Assembly: GCA_011109175.1 (NCBI GenBank)
Contig: RDEW01000021.1
Span: 996,797-1,060,796, forward strand
DNA: 64,000 nt
Reading direction: 5' to 3'
Source of the DNA: Dicyema japonicum
Taxonomy: Eukaryota > Dicyemida > Rhombozoa > Dicyemidae
Part shown: in pieces, positions 22,800 through 34,740 of the stretch
Numbering within the stretch: the stretch's first letter is position 1
Layout of the letters: each line of letters begins with the position of its first letter
Translations under genes and position numbers: made by a program
The notes under the pieces: model-generated
What the model saw: only the letters and a program-made list of their open reading frames with translations
Told to the model about the DNA's origin: nothing
The model's database searches: none

Positions 22800-24149
22800 T
22801 TAGGAGTATAATAGGTCTGAAGTTGTGAGGGGGCCTTTACTTTTTCCCGGTTTTTGTAGTGGAATTAGCCACCCTTTTCCCAGTTCCAGTTCATCTGCAC
22901 CCTCGAGAGACCGGTTGAAAATGTTAGTAATCATTTCAATTAGCTCCTCCGGGCCGTATTGTAAAAGTTCTGCAGTAATGAAGTCTGGTCCGGCAGATCT
23001 TCCGGTATTTAATTTTTTAATAGCTTGTTGAGTTTCGGATATGGTAATAGGGCTAGTTAGAGTGTACTTGTAAGACTTCCGAGATTTCATTGCTTGGTCA
23101 GCCGCGTCCTGTTTGTTGAACATAAGGTCAAAATGGGATGCCAGAACGTTTGCTTTGTTAATGGTCCCGATAACGTCGTGACCAAGGTTGTCATGGACAG
23201 TTAACGAAATTGGACAGTTTTCTCTGCTAAGAAGCCGGATTGCTTTGAACATTCTTGGTCCGTTCTTGTACTTTAATATGTCTGAGATTTTCTCCTCAGC
23301 TTCATTTTTGGCAAGGAATCTTTGTATTTGTTTGATCTTCGTTAAGACTCTCCCTCTCTGGGTGCGCAGTACTTTGATATCTTCCGGAGCGTTTGTGTTT
23401 TCCATCCGGAGTCTGAGCTCTTTCTGTGTTACAGAGAGTTGTCCGATATCCGGATTACATTGTTTGTGACGAGATTTGGTGATGTGACCAAGCACACTAA
23501 AGGCTGTGTTTTGGATAGCAACCACTATTTCATCCCATAAGCTGTTTGTCGGCTGATTTTGGTTAATACTGTTGATGCTATCTCTCAGAACTGCACTATA
23601 ACGACATTTGGTGGATTCTTCGTAGCGTAACCTCTCAGTGTCGAAACGTACTGAGGTAAGGCCTTTGTGTTTCCCGTGTATTCCATGGATTCTTTTAAGT
23701 ACTAGCCGGGCGACCACAAGTTTATGATCGCTACTTGTTTCAAGTCCACCGTAAGATCTCGAGTCCTGTAGGAGGGCCTTCTGATGTTGCTTGCAGATAA
23801 TATAGTCGATCTGATTGTATATATTGACTGTGTTTCCAGATTTGCCTTTTCTGGTACCAACCCACGTGGTCCTGTGTCTTGCCGGGTGCTTGAAACAAGT
23901 GTTGCATATGAGTAGGTTGAATGCCGTGCAAAATTGTATTAATGCCTCTCCGGGGATGTTACGGCGGTTTCTACCGTGGGATCCAATACACGTTTCACCA
24001 GGTCTTGCTTTTCCGGCCCTGGCGTTCCAGTCCCCGGCGATAAAAAGAAAGTAAGAGGATGAAAGTGAGTTGTACACCACTTGTGAGAGTAGAGTAAAAC
24101 GTATCCAGTTCTTCGATATTCGTTGATACACGTGCTCCGGTTGGGGCAT
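22800..24149 (-). CDS. LINE endonuclease C-half and RT N-terminus
   Basis: A 449-codon frame. It carries the second half of the APE endonuclease (AGDWNARAGK, TTWVGTRKG, IYNQIDYIIC, SDHKLVVARL), a charged linker of about 200 residues, and the first RT strands (AIKKLNTGRSAGPDFITAE, LELGKGWLIPLQKPGKSKGP). The frame fails in a C5 run at about 22838, where one base change would join it to the downstream RT frame. The endonuclease N-half lies in another frame at 24150-24440. Product nicks target DNA and primes reverse transcription in working elements. Confidence 0.8.
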   Translation of the reverse strand: MPQPEHVYQRISKNWIRFTLLSQVVYNSLSSSYFLFIAGDWNARAGKARPGETCIGSHGRNRRNIPGEALIQFCTAFNLLICNTCFKHPARHRTTWVGTRKGKSGNTVNIYNQIDYIICKQHQKALLQDSRSYGGLETSSDHKLVVARLVLKRIHGIHGKHKGLTSVRFDTERLRYEESTKCRYSAVLRDSINSINQNQPTNSLWDEIVVAIQNTAFSVLGHITKSRHKQCNPDIGQLSVTQKELRLRMENTNAPEDIKVLRTQRGRVLTKIKQIQRFLAKNEAEEKISDILKYKNGPRMFKAIRLLSRENCPISLTVHDNLGHDVIGTINKANVLASHFDLMFNKQDAADQAMKSRKSYKYTLTSPITISETQQAIKKLNTGRSAGPDFITAELLQYGPEELIEMITNIFNRSLEGADELELGKGWLIPLQKPGKSKGPLTTSDLLYS

Positions 24150-24714
24150 ATACGTTTATGATGGAGATCACTGAGTTAGTTTGTTTCCGCATTTGATTTG
24201 TAACACCGCGACACGGTCAGATATTGCCCATACTCTTGAGACACAGTGAAACAAGTGCGATGAACAGCAAATCCGAGCCCATAGTGTCTGCAGTCTGGTG
24301 AGGGTCAAAAGGTAAAAATTCTGAAACAGTTCTGCAGATTGTTCGGTTATTTTCGTCTCTTGCAAACAACAGACAGAGATGTTGTATTTACTCAGATCAC
24401 GCGCCAATTGTTGTTTCTTGTAGCACTGATTGAGGCCTCGGCAGTTGAGGGATCCAAGAGAGGGGAGAAACTGGTAAGCAATACGAAGAAGACATAGTGC
24501 AAGTAGAGGGACGTCACCACCTCAACCAAAAAGGACGTCACCACCTCACTTAACCTTATATGACATTAAAAATACGTTTATGTTCTATTAAAATATATAC
24601 CATTTTTAAATATTTTATAATTACATCTAATTTTGCTACTAATAAAATTAATATTTGAATTTTGTCTTATAGTAATAAAATTTGCGATCAAGAAGGAGTT
24701 GAAGTCGACCATTT

Positions 24715-24785
24715 TATCACTGACTCCGACTCCAACTATACAAAAACCCCTCGACTCCGACTCCAACTCCGACTCCACAGCCCTG
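24715..24785. repeat. ACTCCG/ACTCCA hexamer repeat
   Basis: About ten copies of a hexamer of the type ACTCCG or ACTCCA, broken by a short AT stretch. Simple repeat, no coding role seen. Confidence 0.7.
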
Positions 24786-25174
24786 CTCATAACCATGGCC
24801 TGTCAATTTGATACCATTTACAGAAATCCACTCTTTTCTCTGGTGGTCTCATTTTGATTAAGCGACCCACCACAATGTCGTATACTGTACAACAATTCTT
24901 TGTGCGGCCAACACGTTTGATATGCCTGGAGTAAGATGTATTAGAGAAGGAGTTATTTTGAATTAGAGAATGAGTATTTTGAATTAGAAAATGAGTTAGG
25001 GTGAATTAGAGCATCGGTTGTTTCTATACATTCATAAAGTTTATTTTATTGACAGAATACGATGTTAGAACTATAATTAAATTGACTTGTAATTTTTATC
25101 CATAAATTCTCTTTTTATTTTCGATATTTATATTTATCATTGATCATTGTGATTCATTTGGTTTCATTAATATA

Positions 25175-25475
25175 TATATTTTGCCGCGTGACGCCATGTG
25201 GTGCTGCTTGGTTAATTGGTTTAATTTTTCTGCTTGCTTGTCTGTTCCTCTCTCTCTTCCTAATAGAGTGGCGTCATGTGATCCACCTGGCTAGGTGACG
25301 CCCAGTGCCAGGATCATTTGCTCTCCTCCACTCCACTGGAGGGGTTTCCACAACTGCATGTAATGGACGTCTTACCCTTTATGCTGATTCCGGATGGACT
25401 CTGTTCCTGTAGAAGTGGAAACTGGATACACTTAATTAGTTGTTTACTTAACTTTTTTTTCGGTGTATCCGGGGT
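25175..25475 (+). repeat. SINE-like repeat, family A
   Basis: Longest family A copy together with 40985-41310 and 60640-60905. Shared blocks: GTGGCGTCATGTGATCCACC, GGTGACGCCCAGTGCCAGG, AGGGGTTTCCACAACTGCA, CCGGATGGACTCTGTTC and TTAGTTGTTTACTTAAC. The three long copies run to the same 3' end near GGTGTATC. Confidence 0.65.
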
Positions 25476-25479
25476 TAAT

Positions 25480-26625
25480 AAATTAATGACTCCTGCAACC
25501 ATATGTTTTGGAATAAGTTTGACTTATCAGCCCGGACACGAAGATGGCCCCGGGTTCTCATACTATACAGATCACAATGTTTTTACAACAAGAGAACAAC
25601 AATCAAAGTCAACATGGCTTGAAATGTTAAACGCATAAACGTCCTCTTCCTTCCGAAGAATTCTATGACAACATCTAAACTGAACTACGTACTTCGTGGT
25701 GATTGCAGATTGGTCAAGAAGGGGAAGGAAGAATTGAGTAGAAGTTTGTTAGATTGACAATTTTCCTTCTTAGAGAATTTATGGTATCGTAGCTAAGACT
25801 GAGATTCCATAAAGTATGCACCACCATATTCTAAATTTTTGTCTAACTTTCCTTCAATGATCAGGAAGTTTAGTGGTTTAAAAATATCAGTAGAAATATT
25901 CCATGGGTTCACACAAAAAGGATCTACTACTCCAGCTAATTTAGTTGCGTCTCCTGCTCAAATATAAACTTCAAAAAACTCAAAATGTGGGCTTGTTATT
26001 GATTACTTGTTTTAACCCACATGCAGCTGTAGACCTCCTACAATGAGAGTCTTGTATTCTAGTACTGGAAACCGCTTATGCACGTGAAACCTAGAATTCT
26101 TTAATGACTTAAAAAATCCTGTGCACCCACAATAACCTAACCGAAACTAGAAATCAGACAATTGTTTCTACGGTCATCGACATCAGTCATATACAATAGA
26201 AAATTCCTCCTCTATCTCCACCATGACGAAAATGATCCATGATGTTGTATCAACTAGAGTTATTCGTTGACGGAAGTCATCCAAAAACAATAGATGATTT
26301 GGAAGAAACCCTCACTAGAGATTCTAAAAGAATCCTATCGCAAATTCACTCAGGAAATTTCAGCTCCTAGGATAGATCTGAGTATTGGTTTTCCTCAAAG
26401 TTTGGTGATATTGTCAATCAAATTCTTTCCTGATCACCAATGACTCTAAGAGATTTGTGGAAGCACTCTCAGCGTAACAGTTAATGACAATCGACCTACA
26501 TGCTAGTGAGGTCGGGTAACTAACTCAATATGGATTACTGTTTTAATCAAAAACCATCATATGTGGGACAGATTACCAAAATTTAGCCCCAATCTGATTT
26601 TAATTTAAAGTTCTCGGATAACTAA
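25480..26625. other. Intergenic; no gene recognised
   Basis: Several short open pieces on the plus strand (for example near 26240-26330, reading LELFVDGSHPKTIDDLEETL) hint at an old coding relic, but frames are broken and no family could be named. Confidence 0.35.
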
Positions 26626-26632
26626 CATTTTA

Positions 26633-26885
26633 TTAACTCAGACAGACAAGAAGTTCCCCAACTTCAAAGGGGAAGATGGTCATCTTATCTGGTCGTTTCC
26701 CGTCACGTCTGCAAAGACCGATTGGTTCGAGCATGGAGGGGTGTCTGGCGATGTCCAAAGCTAGCCTAACGACTTCGTTCAAGGCTATATGTCTGTGAGA
26801 TCTGCCTGCATTCTTCCTGCAGAAGGTGTAGGGCAAAACGGTCAATCTGATCTCCGCATCGCTACAGGTGCGCACTCTGACTTTT
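26633..26885 (-). mobile_element. R2-like retrotransposon C-terminal fragment
   Basis: An 80-codon frame reading FCRKNAGRSHRHIALNEVV, LEPIGLCRRDGKRPDKMTIF and PFEVGELLV. The RRDGKRPD segment with following hydrophobic strand is the start of the REL-type nuclease core. The frame stops just before the expected WDxTCxD part. Confidence 0.65.
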
Positions 26886-27534
26886 AATTTCAGTCATAAT
26901 GAGATTTTTATACGGACGCATTTATCATCCAGAAAAATACCCAAAACTCAATTGAGCAAGGCACCACTCTCGGATAACGCCTCAGACAATAAACAGGCAT
27001 GGCGATGTTGGTTAGATGACACTAGCAGATTTTCAAAAGACTTCCGTAATACAGCATCGTTCAGACCCTACAGAGAGAACATAGAAAATAGGGAAAACTG
27101 AAGGTACTGCTCCAGACCTCACGAGCATGACCGGGTCAGTAGAGAAGGGAGTGATTGTATCCTCTTGACAAGGTTAATATAGTATAAATTTGTAATATCA
27201 GACTTAACAGACCTAAAACCACAAACTATAATTGGTGAGAGTCCAATCCTTGACTTTCTTTGTTCAAAAATTAATGTAAAAATTCAAGCCACAGATTGAC
27301 GCAATAAATACTAAAATAAATTTAGCACAATTATTAATACAAAATGGAAAGGTAGTCTTCATTTGCAATTAAAGAATCTTTTTATAGTTCTTGGAATTGT
27401 CCTACTTATCACGTGGAACATCACCATCAACATAGCCACATAGGTATTATAAATAGCACATTACTAGTACTACATAGAATACATACTCAACTCAGACACT
27501 CACCCTAAAGTGATTGCCCTGCGAAGTTCATTCT

Positions 27535-28765
27535 TTAATTACATTGTGATCATCTCCCAAGTCATGATGTTCGTTATCGTTGTCGGCAGTTATTTCTACC
27601 GTTCCAAAAAGTAACAGATTAAACTAAAGACAGGAGAGAAGAAGTACATCATATCACCGTGACTGTAATAGCCTTATTCATTGGTATATTAACCATCCTT
27701 GCTTTGGCTGATACCACCAAATGTATTTTTATTTTGCCATATTTTAAGGGAAAATAAGTTAATTTATCTTCACTACTTAATGATGTCTGCTATGGAAGTC
27801 TACGTACATAAATGTATTTTAGTGGCTTCTGGATGATGGAAGTATCTCTATTCGCCATGACTGAAGCATTTCAGGGGAAAGATAACTCTTCCCTTCATTG
27901 CTTACAGGAATGGTAGTTACAAGTACTTTATTGGTGGAATTTATGTCGAGTAAAACCCACTTTGTTTTTTCTGTTGCTGATAGTGGGTGAGTTTTTATTT
28001 TTAGTAAATATTTAAAATTGGCACGTGGAGACTGGCTGCCATTTACTATCCAGTTGCTGGCCTATTATGTCTATTGGGACTGTATTTGCGTAAAAAGATA
28101 ATGTCTCTGGTGGTCATTAAAGTAATTTAGCTAAATCTCAGATGAGATTAAAATTATATTGAATGTAAAAGTCGTTGAAGACCTCAAGAGACTGATCATT
28201 GCCTTTAAAATGTATTTTACTATAAAAATAGTATTCCACATATTGTTTCGTGGTCACTTTGTCCCCCAACAGTTATGAGGAGTTCTGCTCCACAAAATCC
28301 CAATATCCACCTCACTGGTATTTTGTTGTAGTAATATTAGATGATTGGTATGGAATAATATGCTCATTCATTATCTTCAACATTTTAGCCTTCGTTGTGT
28401 CTCCTATTCCTTCATATATTAGATTTGTAATATTATTGATAATCTTAGCCATCCCGTAAATATGCATTTATTCCTGCAGTACTAAGGATTGCTTTCATTC
28501 CCATTTTTATATACGCAAACAGTTTATCAACAATTCGTGTTTTACCAGTTAATCCCTGACTGGTTTTTTTATTTTTTGCACAATCATATTCTCCATCACT
28601 CACGGTTACTACTGCAGTCTAATCGCAACCTATGCCCTGAGTACTTTTGAACCAAATTAACATAGATATGCACCAGGTTATGAAAGGGAGGCAGGATTCT
28701 TGACTTGTATCTTCACTTCGGCCGGACTTGTTAGCAGGAGTTTGTCAGCAAACTGATCAACTACA
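27535..28765 (+). pseudogene. Equilibrative nucleoside transporter (SLC29/ENT) pseudogene
   Basis: ENTs carry nucleosides through 11 membrane helices. Recognisable pieces in order: FFNYIVIISQVMMFVIVVGS, then ITVTVIALFIGILTILAL, then a mid region in several frames, YFVVVILDDWYGIICSFIIF (the conserved 'fNxxDWxGR' area), NILAFVVSPIPSYIRF, AVLRIAFIPIFIYANSLST and, at the end, THGYYCSLIATYAL with YEREAGFLTCIFTSAGL (the NGYLASL...EAETAGA region). A GT-AG intron of 22 nt (28427-28448) must be removed to join PSYIRF to PSRKYAF in frame. At least four frameshifts, one in a T7 run near 28563, plus stops elsewhere suggest a pseudogene. Some shifts may be assembly errors. Confidence 0.65.
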
Positions 28766-28894
28766 TAATCACAAATCAGTGATACCTTAACCTTTTCTAA
28801 TTGCTGAGTTATATCACAGATTTGTTAGTCTTCCTTATTGAAATTTAATAATTTGTTGCAAAGTACCACAAATATTTATGATTTTTTATTATAG

Positions 28895-29625
28895 TGGGAT
28901 AAGCTGTGGTCCACTTTAAAAGAATTTGGATTCGATTCCCATCTGATATTGCTTATCAAATCTCTTTATAAGGATCAAGAGCTATCGTTAGAACAGTGTA
29001 TGGAGATACCGATTGGTTTCAAAATTGGTAAAGGAGTAAGACAAGGATGCTTATTATCTCCCATCCTATTCAATATTTATGCCGAAATGATCTGACTAAA
29101 TTGGATACTGTATCAAATACCGGGATTAAAATTTGAGGCAGAAACATCAATATTTGCGCTATGTTGACAATACAACCTTACTGGCTGAAACAGAGGATGA
29201 CCTCAGGGAGTTGATTCTAAGATTCAGAGAAGAGAGAAAATGAGGATACACGGAAAATCGCATCTTTTGAACTTTGGTTCTGGAGGAGGTTACTAAGAAT
29301 CCTTGGACTTCTAAATAACGAATATCGATGTACTCAAACGGATGGAGACGGACATTTCGCTAGAAGGAAGAATCGTAAAACATAAATTGGCGTTCTTTGG
29401 CCATGTTGTCCGCTCTGATTACCTGGAAAGAACCATTATATTACTGGAAGAGAAGATCTGGTCGACCGAGGATTCGGTGGCTATCCACGGTAGAAGACGT
29501 CACGGAATGCCTACATCAAAGCTACTCAAAATTGCGACGGATCGGGGAGAGTGGAGAAAATTGGCTCATGAGATCTCCAAGAATCTGACACGATGTAATT
29601 TGGATAACATAACATTATAGTGGGG
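28895..29625 (+). mobile_element. LINE fragment, second type (RT and C-terminal tail)
   Basis: Plus-strand pieces read IGFKIGKGVRQGCLLSPILF (RT motif B), a decayed motif C region near 29160, then DISLEGRIVKHKLAFFGHVV, RSDYLERTIILL and DRGEWRKLAHEIS. The FFGHVVR...LE tail differs from the RTE-like tail of the other elements and marks a distinct LINE family. Similar tails occur at 50200-50790. Confidence 0.7.
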
Positions 29626-29929
29626 TCTTAAATTATGATATTATTTATTCATACAACCACAGTTATTACAGATTTTCCTATGCTTTTGGGATTAAAGATT
29701 GTTCGGCATAAGAGATTGTAAAGTTATTTCCCAATCAACAAATAATTATGAAGACTTATCATTTCAATAATATTTTTTTTTTCACTTAATAGAAATACTA
29801 AATAAATGATGAGAAAAACCTATAAAATCACAACATGGTCAATCATTTCTATATGAAATTAAACAATTAGGTTTTTATCAAACTTCCACAAATTTATTCA
29901 GTTCACCCAGTACGAGTGGGATGTATCCT

Positions 29930-30060
29930 TTTAATGAATCACTTCTTTTCCAACTATCCACCATAATGGGAATCCCTCCATTGCAGTAGGGATCCTTTTT
30001 AGATGACGATCAGGCATTGGGGGTCTCAGAGCCGAACGGAAACCTTCAACATAAGTAACG
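29930..30060 (-). repeat. SINE-like repeat, family A fragment
   Basis: Reverse fragment with GGGATCCTTTTTAGATGACG and AGGCATTGGGGGTCTC, matching the family core. Confidence 0.45.
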
Positions 30061-30129
30061 GTGTGAAATTTGATCTAGTGGTTTATGAATGATGCCTTAT
30101 CTATTGTGACCGCTTTTTTTGCAATTACA

Positions 30130-33048
30130 GATCTAAATGTAGCGTGATTATCCTATAAACTTGTAGAACTTTTAGTAATGCAGAATTTCATAATATCGGT
30201 TGATTTTAAAAAGCTTTTGGACAGCAACTGTTATCGAAGCATATTAAGCATATAGGTTTTCCATTATCCTCAATAAAGAAATCGTCATTATAAAATTTGT
30301 TCACGGGCCATTTTTAATTCTCCGCGTGACGCCATTTGCCGACCACTAGCATAGAAGATAAATTTAATGTAAAATAATTCTATTAGTTTTTTAATTATAT
30401 TTTTTAAAATTATTATTTTAATATAAAATCTGTAATTTTTAACCAAATGCAAATTCCTTCTTTGTATGCACTTTGCATTAATGATTTTCGAAAAAACATT
30501 AATATGAATAAATATGGTGGATTAAGCTCAAAATCGAAGACGAGATGATTGCAAAAGAATACATTATGAAATTGAATATTTGAAAGAACACAATTCACTG
30601 AAAATATTATCAGTTTTCAATGATTTCTCAACACTAAGTAAACTCACAGAAGTATGTTATAACATTTTCCGCCTTGATTTGTCGACTAATCAAATCGACA
30701 TTAAAGATTTAGCAAATTTGTGCCAAAATCTACCAAATTTAACGAATATCAAATTAGCTAAAATAGCATCTTCTGAGAATTCGCCATATCTTCAGTATTC
30801 TCCAAATAATATCAATTCTTTCACACTTTTGGAATATGATGACCCAGTTTTACTTCATTTGCTATTTAAAAGTGGATTTAGCGAAATTAGGTCACTTGAA
30901 CTTTTATCAGATTCTCTTCTTGAAAGAAGTACTCCAACTAAAATTTATTGCTGCACAGTCAAGCTGATCAGAAAACTCGAAAGTATTAATTTTGACAATG
31001 TTCTGATATCCAATTTCGAAGAATTTTCCAAAAGTCTTGCCAGTCCCAGATCTCTAAAGTTTCTATTTTGTTAGATTAAGATATTTTTCGTACACAAACA
31101 GTAAAAATGTGCATAAATTAAGCTGTGATTTTAGACCGTTGTTAAAATTAGCCAAGAATTTAAAATTCTTGGATTTGTCTGGATTCTTGATTGATTATGA
31201 ATTATTAAAACCGTATTTTAATGATAGATTTTTAGAGAACTGTCCTTAAAAAAATTAACGAATTTTGCTTTCAAAAAATTTCGCAATTTGTCAAAACTAA
31301 TGTCAATGTTATATTATTAATTGTAGATAAAATCAAACTTACTGGTGGATAATTTGGTTAATGCAATTTTTCACTTTGAGTATAAGACGGGCTGCTTTTT
31401 TACTTTAATTTATATTAATGATTGCGACTCTGAAATTCGGCCTTCGATTTATAAAAGATTTTTGAGGGTATTTGAAATTATAATATTAAAGTTTATCTGC
31501 CGCTTGTTGAAAACATCACGAAATACTAAGCTTATTCAACACATTATGTAATCGTGTGCGTTGATTTGATAGGTGTTGCTTAAAACCCATGAATGGAGTG
31601 CCCATATCTGAATCTTATCGATGGTTTGAGTTCATGTTAACTTAGCCGTATTTATGAAGCTGTCCTTGTTATTCTAGAAGAATATTGTTCTCATAATAAG
31701 GTAGTTTCATTTTTATTTATTTCAGTTTAGAAAATTATTATACACCGTTTTGGAATGGATAAAACCATGGGAGTTATCAAATTTTGTATTTTGTTTGTTT
31801 ATTTTAGTTATTTTCTTTTTCGTTTATTACTCAAACATTCATGAAAGATGTTTACTCATACATTGAACTATATATGGATGATGTTGATTTCATGTACCAC
31901 ACAATGAAGAGTCAAAGTATAGAAGTTTTGTCTTATTTTGGATATAACGAAATAATCAAGGTTATTGGTTAATTTTGAATTTAGTCAAATGTGAATAATT
32001 TTGAAAAATACAAGCAACTAAAAGATTATCATTATTTTAATATGTCATGGAGAATTTTGTGGTATCTTGTAGGTGATTTTTTACCCTATTTTTTAGATGC
32101 AAGCGAAAAAAATGCAACTTTGTTTGTTGATTTGGGAGGGATTGATATTATTAGCGACTCCTTTGATCAATTTCATGAACATGATAATGTTCTATATGAC
32201 GACTTTATATATCCAATTTTTAATGTTTTTGAAAATCTAACTAAATTTGGAAAAATTCGACCTTTGGTTAGGAAGAGTAGACTAATTAATTGTGTATTGT
32301 ATGTTTTGTGTAATTTTGATAGGGAAAATGTCTACTACGAACATTGCCCGGATATATTTGCTGCCATCTGCAATGGTCTATCAAACATAATGAGTGACTT
32401 CACTAATGACATGGAGATTTGAGATATTTTTGATACTGAAAATAAAAACATGTCTGAAAATTCTTAATGCAATTGCTTTCTGTTCAAATGATAATATGGA
32501 ATATGAACTCTATGACGGATATTATCGGTTAGATATCATTTATACAAAAGATCGATTGATTCACTCGTAAATTTATTAAATGAGGACTTGGACCAAAGAC
32601 TATGGCTTTGGGCCATTTGGGAATTTTCTCAAATGATTTCTTACAAGCGTAATATTTGTTGATTCAGTAGCACAAATATTTATCCCAATGATGATTCCTA
32701 AAAATGTCTTCAGCAAAATTGAGACTCTGTCTTCACTCTCTAATATCAAGGATCTACAAGAATATGCCAAAACGTTTGAAGAATCTTATAATGTATGTTT
32801 TATATGATTTTAGAAATATCTTTCGAATCATTAATATTAATGATATTTTCTTTATTTAATAGTTTTGTTATTAATGATAATTTCTTTATATAACTTAAAA
32901 GTTTTTAATGACGTTAGGTTTAAGTTATTTTTAATATATCATGTCACAGGGACTACCGATCACCAATATTGCCTGTGACTTATTATCATCAAAAAATAAA
33001 CAAAAATTTTAAAATCAATATTTATTAACTAAATGAATGTTGTCAAGT
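30130..33048 (+). repeat. Segmental duplication, copy 1
   Basis: About 2.9 kb repeated in direct orientation at 36565-39715, with high identity across coding and non-coding parts. It starts near GAACTTTTAGTAATGC and ends near ACTAAATGAATGTTG. Copy 2 holds two extra insertions: about 170 bp at 36720-36900 and an 85-bp MITE. Confidence 0.9.
30447..32820 (+). pseudogene. ZYG11-like gene, copy 1, decayed
   Basis: ZYG11/ZER1 proteins are substrate receptors of CUL2 ubiquitin ligases with leucine-rich repeats followed by armadillo-like repeats. The start reads MQIPSLYALCINDF, as at the family N-terminus. Next comes LKILSVFNDFSTLSKLTEVC, then RLDLSTNQIDIKDLANLCQN and further leucine-rich segments, KNLKFLDLSGFLIDYELLKP, and an armadillo part reading SWRILWYLVGDFLPYFLDAS, LFVDLGGIDIISDSF, FNVFENLTKFGKIRPLVRKS and LWAIWEFSQM. 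The last three match ZYG11's LWNLTDES...F...GG...NV.E...LR pattern. Frames change at least five times, so it looks like a pseudogene. A possible 23-nt GT-AG intron lies near 30510-30533. Confidence 0.6.
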
Positions 33049-33359
33049 GGCCTGCAGAGGTATAATATGTGACATGCTGTACTGGTTACCAACACCTGCT
33101 ATATGTAACCTGACAGCTGACATAGTTATCCTATATTTCGTACATGTTACGAAATAGGTACTACCAAGTCCGCCAGTTGGTCATGACTGTTCATCCCGGT
33201 ACCCCCTTTCCTTGTTAGCCATCCATATTCTGGTCTAGGCTGTTTTGCATCCTATTTTATCTCCAGGACGTTGTAATTACAAAGCCAGGAAGCCCTTTTC
33301 CAGTAAGTTCTCCTTTTGTAGGTCCTTTCCCCAGTTTGTTATTTCACGGTGGTCCCAAA

Positions 33360-33575
33360 CCATCCTGCAGGGACCGATGATGTGGTTAACAAAGTCCCGT
33401 GTAGATTCCAATTCGAATGTAGGGAACAATTGGTGTGGGTACCAACTCCAGTATGACTTCCACAGTAGTCCCAGGTCCTGTAGGGATCAATGGCCTGGAT
33501 AACAAAGTCCCGTGTAGATCCGGATACGAATGTAGGGATCAATTGGTGTGGGTACGAGGTCCAACTTGTAAATAT
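33360..33575. repeat. Tandem duplication of about 115 bp
   Basis: Two units share GGATAACAAAGTCCCGTGTAGAT-type sequence followed by CGAATGTAGGGAWCAATTGG and TGTGGGTACC/G. No coding signal. Confidence 0.65.
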
Positions 33576-33599
33576 CCGGAGATTTTGATCTTTTGGCTA

Positions 33600-33800
33600 C
33601 TGTGTCCCTTAAAAAGTTCTTTCGTTTTTGTAGATTATGCCCATTCGGCCCGTAGTATGTTTCTCCACCTTGTAATATGTTCCTCGTCTTGTAGAATAAG
33701 TTCATTCGACTTGTAATACGTCTCTTCGCTTTGAGGAGAATTTCTTGCAGTGCAATAGGTTCCTTCGTCTTGTAGTATGGCCCTTGTAATGTTGATCTTG
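33600..33800. repeat. Degenerate minisatellite, unit about 20-25 bp
   Basis: About eight imperfect copies of a unit like CTTGTAGTATGTTCCTCGT. Adjacent to the 115-bp duplication. Confidence 0.6.
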
Positions 33801-34199
33801 GCCTTGAAACATTTTCGACTTGAGAACATGAAAGTAGCACCAGTGGCACCACCTCCATCAAATTATTTGTAACTATGGAACAACTTGACTCTTTTCACAG
33901 AGGCCAACTTAGAAAACTCCGTGGATACTCTTGGGCAAAGAAAAATCAAACAATAAATTGACCAATAAGTCTAAACGTACTTTAGCACGCTGATGCATTT
34001 TTGGGCATATTATACGGATAGATGAACAGACACCATGCAATGCTGCCATGGAAGAATTTTTTCGGCTATACCGTATCTCCCGCATTCAGAGTATTTCAAG
34101 AAGTTGTCTTCCAAGGCACTCGCGGAGGATTATCCAATGATCGGAGGCAATTGCTGGATGGGGATGATCTTATGGAAGAAACTGCTTTACAGGTTTTAT

Positions 34200-34740
34200 T
34201 TTTATTCATATAGATCTGAAAATTTTTTTTGATTGATGAAACTGATATCCGAAGACAGAAATATGTCAATACACTTATTGGAAAAATTTCTGATCCTAAA
34301 AAAATATTTTTTATATCTCGTCGTCATTGTCTTCTGCGGCTAACTCTTCGATTATCTGTCAGATTATTGACGATGTTCTAAGGTATTTTGTGATGGATCG
34401 CGAAGACGCTGTAGAAAATATTTAGAAATTACATTTAGGGGAAGACTTATGTGAAATCAGGAAATACTTGAATCAAGAAAGTATATTAATCAAGTACTTT
34501 CTATCACAAAAAAAAGAAAAAAAACAAATTTCTCCATATGCATAAAACTATCTTAAAAAGTGTCCTTCCACATCATAAGTTGAGAGAAGTTTTTCTTTAT
34601 TAAAAAAATTACTATCTAAATTTTAAACCCGAAGTTGTTTGAATTATTTATTTTGTATTTTAATAAAAAATTTGATTAGTTTTTTAATATTAAAAAAATT
34701 TCTTTGCAGATATATTTATCATAAAGTCAAAAAAGGTCAA
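34200..34740 (+). mobile_element. hAT transposase fragment
   Basis: Plus-strand pieces read LIDETDIRRQKYVNTLIGKI (catalytic DE region of the DUF659-like hAT group) and, after a gap, VERSFSLLKKLLSK (dimerisation tail). The first piece parallels LIVDETDVGRNKH at 49190-49230, so both come from one family. Confidence 0.6.

Larger units (their letters stand above)
21500..24550 (-). mobile_element. RTE-like LINE, best-preserved copy
   Basis: Read from 24550 down: two direct 20-bp GACGTCACCACCTC units at the 5' end (24513-24548), an APE endonuclease (SLNCRGLN, ISVCCLQETKI, INVYAPTG, AGDWNARAGK, QIDYIIC, SSDHKLVVARL), a linker, then the reverse transcriptase and the RWSLFGHILRL tail. The 3' end runs into A-rich sequence with TAA units near 21530. 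Only about three frameshifts separate the blocks, fewer than in the other copies. Confidence 0.85.

Noticed and set aside
22505-23031. Plus-strand open frames inside the LINE
   Set aside because: They are antisense to the conserved RT and endonuclease frames and carry no motifs.
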